From SVQP01 sp045594705 (GTDB lineage: Bacteria > Bacillota > Clostridia > Oscillospirales > CAG-272): DNA of 11,324 nt. The stretch covers positions 1 through 11,324 of the forward strand of contig JAZNZB010000079.1 in NCBI GenBank assembly GCA_045594705.1. Direction: 5' to 3'. The position numbers were made by a program, and so were the translations under genes. Under the pieces are notes generated by a model. That model made no database searches. It saw only the letters and a list, made by a program, of their open reading frames with translations, and had not been told where the DNA came from. Below, in pieces: positions 7,267 through 11,324 of this stretch; positions within the stretch are counted from its first letter, which is position 1; each line of letters starts with the position of its first letter.

Positions 7267-7596
7267 ATGAACGAGCAAGTGCAAGCCCATATCGAACAAT
7301 ATCCTGTGGCAGTTGTGGAAACGTTCAAAACGTTGCGCCGGCTGATATATGACAGCACCGATGCCGATTTGGTTGAAACACTTTGGGCCAGACTTCCAAG
7401 CTATTATGCAGGAGAATCCTTTGTGAGATTGATTCCGTTCAAGGATCATATCAACGTGGAAGCCCGGGCAGCAATCGAGTACAGGGAAGCATTAACAGGC
7501 TATAAGATCACACCAAAGGGAATGGTGCAGATCTATGTAAATCAGGCTGTTCCGACAGAAGTGTTGATGCAAATTTTTTCAAAGACGCTTGGTTAA
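7267..7596 (+). CDS. DUF1801-like small protein
   Basis: 109 residues from ATG 7267, chosen because GAGGTAAG lies just upstream and earlier starts would run into the GNAT gene. The sequence is small, single-domain and alpha/beta: an N-terminal helix (AHIEQYPVAVVETFKTLRRL), LVETLWARLPSYY, then RLIPFKDHINVEARAAIEY and ITPKGMVQIYVNQAVPTEVL. The order of a P-S-Y segment, F-K-D-H-I-N-V and a basic-glycine turn before a strand fits the DUF1801 / YdhG-like family. That family has been linked loosely to iron handling in some bacteria but has no firm biochemical role. It is shorter than many members, though complete in appearance. Gaps of 20 and 29 bp to its neighbours place it in the same operon. Confidence 0.75.
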   Translation: MNEQVQAHIEQYPVAVVETFKTLRRLIYDSTDADLVETLWARLPSYYAGESFVRLIPFKDHINVEARAAIEYREALTGYKITPKGMVQIYVNQAVPTEVLMQIFSKTLG

Positions 7597-7625
7597 CAAA
7601 TTCCAATTTGCAAGGAAATGAGAAG

Positions 7626-8141
7626 ATGATTGTTTTAATTACCGGAGCATCGCACACGGGCAAGACGGCTCTTGCTCAAAAGCTGCTCGAAACATACAAA
7701 TATCCGTATCTGTCAATTGACCATCTGAAAATGGGCTTGATCCGCAGCGGAAACACAGAGCTTACCGCCGTAAGTGACGACCGTGATCTGACCGCATATC
7801 TGTGGCCGATCGTCCGTGAAATGATAAAAACGGCTATTGAAAACAAGCAAAATCTGATCGTCGAGGGCTGCTATATTCCGTTTGATTGGCAGAAGGACTT
7901 TTCTCCCGAATATCTTGAAAATATCAGATACTACTGCCTTGTCATGAGCGAGAAATATATCAGAACTCGCTTTGCCGACATCAAGAAATATGCAAACGTC
8001 GTGGAAAATCGTCAGGATGACACTGGCTGCACCATGGAGAGTGTGCTGACGGACAATCAGGAAACGTTAGCCCGGGTACGCAAGAATCATGCGAACTACG
8101 TACTCATTGATGATGAATATGAGATCAATATCGAGCTGTAA
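7626..8141 (+). CDS. P-loop NTPase / small-molecule kinase-like protein
   Basis: 171 residues from ATG 7626, chosen over an in-frame TTG at 7608 because AAGGA (7612-7616) is correctly spaced for the ATG. Walker A is GASHTGKT (residues 7-14). YLSIDHLKMGLIRSG and LIVEGCYIPFDW are the substrate-side and Walker B-like segments of the nucleoside/shikimate-kinase-like fold; RTRFADIKKYA holds likely lid arginines. The family includes 2-phosphoglycerate-kinase-like and general AAA-type ATP-binding proteins; the substrate is not predictable. It is the last gene of the operon that begins at 4031, and the second P-loop kinase in it, but it is not a close copy of the first. No clear terminator follows; the next gene converges on it 42 bp away. 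Confidence 0.82.
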   Translation: MIVLITGASHTGKTALAQKLLETYKYPYLSIDHLKMGLIRSGNTELTAVSDDRDLTAYLWPIVREMIKTAIENKQNLIVEGCYIPFDWQKDFSPEYLENIRYYCLVMSEKYIRTRFADIKKYANVVENRQDDTGCTMESVLTDNQETLARVRKNHANYVLIDDEYEINIEL

Positions 8142-8183
8142 CAGCCATTTGTCAAAGATGTTTTTTAGGAAATAACTATGATT

Positions 8184-8738
8184 TTAGAAACATCCTGCTC
8201 CACTCTTTGCCCGTACCACCCCATACGTGCCGCTTATCGGGTCTTTAAATATCCCGAGCTCGGGAGTGGCAAAGGTGAAAACGACGAACAAAAGGGCAAT
8301 GAGGCAGAGCGCGGCAATCGCCAATACAGGACGTTGACATGACAGCCTTTCGGACTTGAACAAGCGATATTCATAAAAGAACACGATCGCAGCAGACACA
8401 AAGAAAATGGCAATGTTGAGCCAGTCGGGCGAAGTTCCGATCGCGCCGTTATAGGTGTAAAAAAGCACAGGGATCAGCGTAAGCCCAAGCAGGCTGCCTC
8501 GTAGCTTGACGCACCAAAAATCGGCTCTGTCGCGAAAAAAAGCACTTTGTAGCAAGGCAAAGAGCAGCATCGGCCAGAAAAGCAGCTTCATGTGCTCCCA
8601 GGTCGATTCATTCACGCCCGAGAAGGGCGCGACCCATGCAGCACCGCCCAGCCATTCATACAAGAAGTGCAGCACAGTCCCACCAAGCGAAACCGCTGCA
8701 AAGCCCACAAATTGCCAAAGTCCAACCGATCTTTTCAT
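8184..8738 (-). CDS. DUF6512-like membrane protein
   Basis: 184 residues on the minus strand. The start is placed at the ATG ending at 8738, because the perfect GGAGGG site (8742-8747) is 3-4 bases short of an ideal distance to it but lies inside the coding region if the upstream ATG at 8750 were used. There are about five hydrophobic segments: FVGFAAVSLGGTVLHFLYEW, LLFWPMLLFALLQSAFF, LGLTLIPVLFYTYNGAIG, LNIAIFFVSAAIVFFYEYRLF and VLAIAALCLIALLFVVFTF. The conserved block PFSGVNESTWEHMKLLFWPM resembles the DUF6512 family of small integral membrane proteins, whose function is unknown. It ends with a short cytosolic or external tail (DPISGTYGVV). It is transcribed toward the accessory operon, with 42 bp between the two stop codons, and has a plausible promoter of its own. 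Confidence 0.85.
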   Translation of the reverse strand: MKRSVGLWQFVGFAAVSLGGTVLHFLYEWLGGAAWVAPFSGVNESTWEHMKLLFWPMLLFALLQSAFFRDRADFWCVKLRGSLLGLTLIPVLFYTYNGAIGTSPDWLNIAIFFVSAAIVFFYEYRLFKSERLSCQRPVLAIAALCLIALLFVVFTFATPELGIFKDPISGTYGVVRAKSGAGCF

Positions 8739-8750
8739 CACACCCTCCAT

Positions 8751-8969
8751 GAATAGCTGAGATTTTATTCCTACTACAATATAGCAGACAACAGGACGAC
8801 TTATTACGGTTGTGAAAAACTTTCATAAAACAACGGTTGGATAAAACAAAGCATTTAGAGGTCGGTTGCTGACGGTTGCTGGGACAATATCGAATTTTGC
8901 AAGAAATATAGCCCGGATACGATGAAAAATGGCTCGAACACAAAGATTGACAGGATATATGGAGAAAAC
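8751..8969. other. Gap before the relic region; no intact gene
   Basis: Apart from the minus-strand promoter there is no recognised feature. A 10-bp unit CGGTTGCTG(A/G) is repeated in tandem at 8863-8882. From about 8859 a plus-strand frame is open and encodes WDNIEFCKKYSPDTMKNGS, continuing into the GNAT relic. It looks protein-like, but I do not recognise it and it has no ribosome binding site. Confidence 0.5.
8762..8791 (-). promoter_or_regulatory. Possible promoter of the DUF6512-like gene
   Basis: Read on the minus strand: TTGTCT (8786-8791), an 18-bp spacer, and TAAAAT (8762-8767). Transcription would start about 17 bases before the start codon at 8738, which leaves room for the GGAGGG site and little else. 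Confidence 0.4.
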
Positions 8970-9071
8970 AAGATCAACCAACAAATATTGAAAATTGCCA
9001 TGGCGCAATCCGCTATCGACCTTTGTGCCGAGCCTGCGGATTTTGAAAAAGGCGACAACGTGATCGTCACG
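8970..9071 (+). pseudogene. 5' relic of a GNAT acetyltransferase gene (start codon lost)
   Basis: These 102 bases align without gaps to the first 34 codons of the intact GNAT gene (6467-6568): NQQILKIAMAQSAIDLCAEP against NQEILKIAMAQSAIDLCAEP, with about 84 of 102 bases identical by hand count. Many differences are at third codon positions, so this was once a functional, diverged paralogue rather than a recent duplicate. The position of the ATG reads AAG, and similarity stops abruptly after GTCACG, where the rhodanese relic begins in another frame. The remaining ~225 codons of the acetyltransferase are absent. No function is expected. Confidence 0.8.
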
Positions 9072-9073
9072 AT

Positions 9074-9298
9074 GAGTTTGCCACAGGGCATATCCCGAAT
9101 GCCATCAACGTGCCAAACGAAACCATCGGCACTGACGAGATTCCCGAGCTGCCCAACAAGGATCAGCTCATTATGGTGTACTGCCGCAGCGGTCGCCGAA
9201 GTAAAGAGGCTTCTGAGAAGCTGGTCAAGCTGGGCTATACGAATATCGTGGAGTTCGGCGGGATTCTTGATTGGAAAGGTGATATCATCAGCGAATAA
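9074..9298 (+). pseudogene. Rhodanese-domain gene lacking its 5' part
   Basis: The frame encodes EFATGHIPNAINVPNETIG, then LIMVYCRSGRRSKEASEKL and GYTNIVEFGGILDWKG. These are the middle and end of a single-domain rhodanese (sulfurtransferase), with the active-site loop CRSGRR intact; its cysteine is at 9182-9184. What is missing is the first ~35 residues, including the usual D-V-R strand that precedes the E-F-x-x-G-H-I-P motif. The frame is closed upstream by TGA at 9044-9046, and the only start before the active site is a GTG at 9110 with no good ribosome binding site. A short product from that GTG (62 residues) would lack part of the fold. The join to the GNAT relic lies within 9066-9074. 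Probably a deletion scar. Confidence 0.8.
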
Positions 9299-9319
9299 AC
9301 TCATAGAAAGAGGTAACAT

Positions 9320-10456
9320 ATGAAACCAAATGAAAAAATGGCATTATTTCAAAAAATAAATACTGAAAAGGTTACAGATGCAAAAACTTTCTATGAGACC
9401 TTAGAAAAATGCGATGCTCTGAAGACAAATTATCCTGACTATATGACAACCGCCCCGATTGATTGCGACAAAGAGCTGCTTCGGTTGTCTCGGGCAGATT
9501 ATGATTTGTGCTGTGCGTTGCTTACGATGTTGCTTCGGGAAGATTATTTTTGCAATGGGAGTTTTGCCAGACGGCAACGTATGGGACAGGTGAAACCCAT
9601 CGTTGAACAAATCATCCACTTGCTTGAATCTCAAAACTCTCCGACGATTACATCATTTTCGGAAAAAGCAATCGAATCATTGAACGGATTTTATGTTTAT
9701 GCTCTCATTGATCCAAGAAATGAAAAGGTGTTTTATATCGGGAAAGGTACAGGAAACCGAGTTTTTTCTCATGAGTTTGAAAGCGGAAAATCACGCGAGT
9801 CTGAAAAGAAAAAGATACAGCAGATTCGTGAGATTGAAAATAACGGGTATTCGGTAAAAAGACTCATCGTGAATTGGGGATTGAGTGAAAATGAGGCGTT
9901 TGTTGCCGAAGCTACCTTGATTAATCTATTAAATCGTATGCCCGATATTCAGCTTACCAATGAAGTGTCGGGGCATCACGTACACGATAGCTTGACAACA
10001 GAAGAATTTGAATTGCAATACGGTGCTGTTCCTCTTGAAAAAGAAGACATTAAACACAGCATCCTTGTCATCAAGATAAATAAGCTTTATCGCAGAGGTA
10101 TGAGTGAGGAAGAACTATACGATGCGGTAAGAGGCTTTTGGGCAGCATCCTTGAAATCAATCGAAGCAAGAAAAGTGAAATATGTTTTCGGGGTTTATAA
10201 CGGACTTATTGTAGGCGTTTACAAACCGGATGTATGGCACTACGGTTACGAAATGATTGATATCCCTCAAAGGGGAATTTTGACTCCCGAAGACTATGAA
10301 AGAATAAAAAATCGCGTCTATTTCGTTTGCAATGATTACCGGAATCTTGATGATGAAGGACAGTTTTACCTGCATAAATCTATTGCTAAGTTGAAGGTCA
10401 ACCAGTCCGCACAAAATCCGATTACATATCTAATACCAGAAAATACAGTAGGATAA
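9320..10456 (+). CDS. DUF6508-like / GIY-YIG nuclease / EVE-like composite protein
   Basis: 378 residues; ATG behind AGAGGTAAC. Residues ~50-103 (DYDLCCALLTMLLREDYFCNGSF onward, RRQRMGQVKPIV) resemble DUF6508. Residues ~122-225 are a GIY-YIG domain of the LEM-3-like type: FYVYALIDPRNEKVFYIGKG carries the two signature strands, Arg 147 in TGNRVFSHE fits the catalytic arginine, and Glu 197 in VAEATLINLLN fits the metal-binding glutamate. Residues ~248-370 (ELYDAVRGFWAASLKS, KYVFGVYNGLIVGVYKPDVW) resemble an EVE/PUA-like nucleic-acid-binding module. Together this suggests an intracellular DNA nuclease whose target is read by the C-terminal part; that role is inferred. It is more AT-rich (A/T third positions, AAA and GAA codons) than the upstream operon and is flanked by gene relics, suggesting horizontal arrival. 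Confidence 0.85.
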   Translation: MKPNEKMALFQKINTEKVTDAKTFYETLEKCDALKTNYPDYMTTAPIDCDKELLRLSRADYDLCCALLTMLLREDYFCNGSFARRQRMGQVKPIVEQIIHLLESQNSPTITSFSEKAIESLNGFYVYALIDPRNEKVFYIGKGTGNRVFSHEFESGKSRESEKKKIQQIREIENNGYSVKRLIVNWGLSENEAFVAEATLINLLNRMPDIQLTNEVSGHHVHDSLTTEEFELQYGAVPLEKEDIKHSILVIKINKLYRRGMSEEELYDAVRGFWAASLKSIEARKVKYVFGVYNGLIVGVYKPDVWHYGYEMIDIPQRGILTPEDYERIKNRVYFVCNDYRNLDDEGQFYLHKSIAKLKVNQSAQNPITYLIPENTVG

Positions 10457-10479
10457 AGAATCAGATTTTACACCGCAGT

Positions 10480-10566
10480 ATGCAAACGCGCGTGAAAACA
10501 TACACCGGCTGGACGGCACAGATCATTCAGCATGAAGTGGATCATTGTAACGGAGTATTAATTTGA
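10480..10566 (+). pseudogene. def: 3' relic of a peptide deformylase gene
   Basis: The last 28 codons of a peptide deformylase are present: MQTRVKTYTGWTAQIIQHEV, then DHCNGVLI and TGA. HEVDH is the zinc-binding HExxH motif of the family, and GWTAQIIQHE and DHCNG are its usual context in clostridial enzymes; a deformylase of this type is normally ~135-165 residues. Motif I (GxGxAAxQ) and motif II (EGCLS) are absent, so the relic cannot act. The frame upstream runs only a few residues before the preceding gene's stop at 10454-10456, so the loss of the 5' part coincides with the end of the GIY-YIG gene. Confidence 0.82.
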
Positions 10567-10711
10567 AAGAGCAATGTGGACAACCAGGTAGGTGAAATAT
10601 GCCCGATCTGCCGAGACTATTTGAGGTGAAAAATCTACCCGAGAAAAATCGTCGAGAAAAGTATTAGAATTTCTGCTCAAAAGCGCATTGTGGTTTTCAT
10701 CTCAGCAAAAC

Positions 10712-10734
10712 AAAAAGGGCACTTGTACGTGCCC
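10712..10734 (-). terminator. Minus-strand hairpin terminator
   Basis: GGGCAC (10717-10722) pairs with GTGCCC (10729-10734). Read on the minus strand the hairpin is followed directly by TTTTTG. It lies 21 bp beyond the terminator of the tRNA-Pro half and may be a second stop for the same transcription. Confidence 0.6.
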
Positions 10735-10754
10735 TAATATCCTTATGATAAAAG

Positions 10755-10787
10755 AAAAATCGGAGGTTCGGTTGAACCTCCGATTTT
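10755..10787 (-). terminator. Terminator of the tRNA-Pro relic (minus strand)
   Basis: A 14-bp perfect stem, AAAATCGGAGGTTC (10756-10769) with GAACCTCCGATTTT (10774-10787), around a 4-base loop. On the minus strand it ends in TTTTTC. It abuts the CCA end of the tRNA fragment exactly, as expected for a tRNA gene's own terminator. Confidence 0.85.
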
Positions 10788-10833
10788 GGTCTGAGTGACA
10801 AGACTTGAACTTGCGGCCTCTACCACCCCAAGG
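10787..10833 (-). pseudogene. 3' half of a tRNA-Pro(GGG) gene
   Basis: On the minus strand the sequence reads as anticodon loop TTGGGGT (anticodon GGG), anticodon 3' strand GGTAG, variable loop AGGCC, T arm GCAAG-TTCAAGT-CTTGT, acceptor 3' strand CACTCAG, discriminator A and encoded CCA. The T stem pairs fully (one G-T), and the G at position 72 fits the C1-G72 pair characteristic of bacterial proline tRNAs. The 5' anticodon strand, D arm and 5' acceptor strand are missing: the expected CTACC is replaced by CGCCC, and no matching CTGAGTG occurs further right. A break at the anticodon loop is where tyrosine-recombinase elements usually cross over, so this is best read as an attachment-site half rather than a working tRNA. 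Confidence 0.75.
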
Positions 10834-10844
10834 GCGACTTGAAC
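10802..10844. repeat. 9-bp direct repeat around the tRNA-Pro break
   Basis: GACTTGAAC occurs at 10802-10810 (inside the T arm of the tRNA half) and again at 10836-10844, just beyond the point where tRNA similarity ends. It may be a trace of the recombination or slippage that made the join, or chance. Confidence 0.4.
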
Positions 10845-11001
10845 ATTTTTCTGGTAATTTTATCTTTTTTCAGACCTTTCCGCTACGGCAAAAAAGACCT
10901 TTCGCGCTCTCCTGGCATCTTGTCTCCGGGTGCTCCGATCGTGTCTATGGTCGCATATGTGGTCGTAAAAAACCGCTCCCAAATTGACGTGTTAAAAAGG
11001 C

Positions 11002-11030
11002 TTGAATTGTTCACAAAAATGTGATATACT
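11002..11030 (+). promoter_or_regulatory. Promoter of the tRNA-like RNA
   Basis: TTGAAT (11002-11007), 17-bp spacer, TATACT (11025-11030) with TG at 11022-11023. Predicted transcription starts at about 11036-11038, which is the very base of the tRNA-like fold, so almost no leader would be made. Confidence 0.8.
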
Positions 11031-11033
11031 ATA

Positions 11034-11115
11034 AGTGCCGATATAGCTAAGAGACCGAGGTCGTCGGGCTTATAACCCGGAAGTGTTGGTTTGACTCCAA
11101 CTGCCACTATATCGG
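11034..11115 (+). tRNA. tRNA-like RNA with TAT (Ile) anticodon loop, irregular D arm and closing helix
   Basis: Seen directly: an anticodon-type hairpin TCGGG-CTTATAA-CCCGG (11064-11080; anticodon TAT, T33 and A37 in place), a 4-base variable loop, and a T arm GTTGG-TTTGACT-CCAAC (11085-11101). Two closing helices are possible and exclude each other: a tRNA-like 7-bp one, AGTGCCG with TGCCACT (one mismatch, one G-T), or a perfect 9-bp one, CCGATATAG (11038-11046) with CTATATCGG (11107-11115), which is then followed by TTTT. The D region has only a tight GAC-CGAG-GTC hairpin, with no GG for the loop-loop contact; the T loop has T where C56 is normal. CCA is not encoded. It could be a divergent tRNA-Ile(TAT), a decayed one, or a small RNA built on a tRNA scaffold. 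Strong promoter and terminator indicate it is expressed. Confidence 0.6.
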
Positions 11116-11132
11116 TTTTATACGAGGGATTA

Positions 11133-11163
11133 GCCATCAAGCTTATGCTTGGTGGCATTTTTT
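11133..11163 (+). terminator. Terminator of the tRNA-like RNA
   Basis: GCCATCAAGC (11133-11142) pairs with GCTTGGTGGC (11147-11156) around TTAT, with one T-G pair, followed by A and six T. It defines a transcript of about 125 bases from the promoter at 11002-11030. Confidence 0.88.
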
Positions 11164-11324
11164 GTCGTATTGTAACTCTTCTTCAGCCGTTTGTCAAGAG
11201 TGTTTGGGATTAAAATTTGCACCGCAATAATCAAAGAAAAGGCCAGGAGCAATCATATCCAACATGTGTGTGCAGATGCATTGGTACATACATGATGGAG
11301 ATGATTGGAACTACACCAAAATCC

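Larger units (their letters stand above)
10567..11324. other. Gene-free right end holding tRNA-related pieces
   Basis: No protein gene is supported here. From left to right it holds two minus-strand terminators, a tRNA-Pro half, an uncharacterised stretch (10835-11001) with two copies of AGACCTTTC (10873-10906) bounded by CTTTTTT and AAAAAAG, then the promoter, tRNA-like RNA and terminator listed separately. From 11164 to the end I see nothing firm; a frame opening at ATG 11264 (MCVQMHWYIHDGDDWNY) reaches the window edge but is only 20 codons. Confidence 0.6.

Noticed and set aside
8863..8882. Tandem repeat of CGGTTGCTG(A/G) as a CRISPR or iteron-like array
   Set aside because: There are only two copies of 10 bp with no spacer, and no third good copy nearby. 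No CRISPR array or origin-type iteron set is present in the window.
8855..9319. 154-codon minus-strand frame resembling part of the 5308-6603 minus frame
   Set aside because: The resemblance is just the antisense of the duplicated GNAT start (8970-9071 against 6467-6568). It is not a second protein family.
8922..9323. 133-codon plus-strand frame spanning the GNAT relic and the rhodanese region
   Set aside because: Only the first third is GNAT-like. Beyond 9071 it reads the rhodanese coding sequence out of frame, and the true rhodanese motifs are in another frame.
10599..10667. 22-residue open frame (MPDLPRLFEVKNLPEKNRRE...) behind GGTAGGTG
   Set aside because: The ribosome binding site is fair, but the product is very short, has no known relatives that I recognise and lies in a scar region. 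Without conservation it cannot be called a gene.
11264..11324. Possible 5' end of a gene at the right edge
   Set aside because: Only 20 codons are visible, the purine-rich AGGAG is about 13 bases from the ATG, and no promoter of good quality precedes it.

Overview
The window looks like a stretch of chromosome from a Gram-positive, Clostridia-type gut bacterium. Evidence: purine-rich ribosome binding sites before nearly every gene, Bacillota-style promoters with TGn-TATAAT extended -10 boxes, a dockerin-bearing surface protein, a Gram-positive-type lipoprotein signal on a GH43 enzyme, and base composition near 50% GC. I cannot name the species from the sequence alone.

Left part (1-3918): the 3' part of a large secreted beta-rich protein ending in a dockerin; a protein joining a sigma region 4-like helix-turn-helix to an RNA polymerase alpha C-terminal-like domain; an XRE/zinc-ribbon regulator with its own promoter; and a DUF1295 membrane protein with a closely similar promoter. 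Hairpin terminators separate the regulator from the genes on either side.

Middle part (4031-8141): six co-directional genes with gaps of 20-29 bp or a 20-bp overlap, probably one operon. In order they are a FlaR-like P-loop kinase, a leucine-carboxyl-methyltransferase-family enzyme, a GH43 lipoprotein, a GNAT acetyltransferase, a DUF1801-like protein and a second P-loop kinase. They look like assorted accessory enzymes rather than one recognisable pathway. A divergently oriented membrane protein (8184-8738, minus strand, DUF6512-like) closes this block.

Right part (8970-11324): this is a scar-rich region. A start-less copy of the first 102 bp of the GNAT gene is joined directly to a rhodanese gene that has lost its 5' part. 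Next is an AT-richer gene with an N-terminal DUF6508-like region, a GIY-YIG nuclease core and an EVE-like C-terminal region. It is followed at once by the last 28 codons of a peptide deformylase gene. Beyond that, on the minus strand, lies the 3' half of a tRNA-Pro(GGG) with its terminator, the classic footprint of integration into a tRNA gene. If that reading is right, an integrated element lies to the right. The first thing on that side is a compact transcription unit: strong promoter, a tRNA-like RNA with a TAT (Ile) anticodon loop and abnormal closing helix and D arm, and a strong terminator. This RNA, together with the tRNA-Pro half, is the most unusual part of the window.
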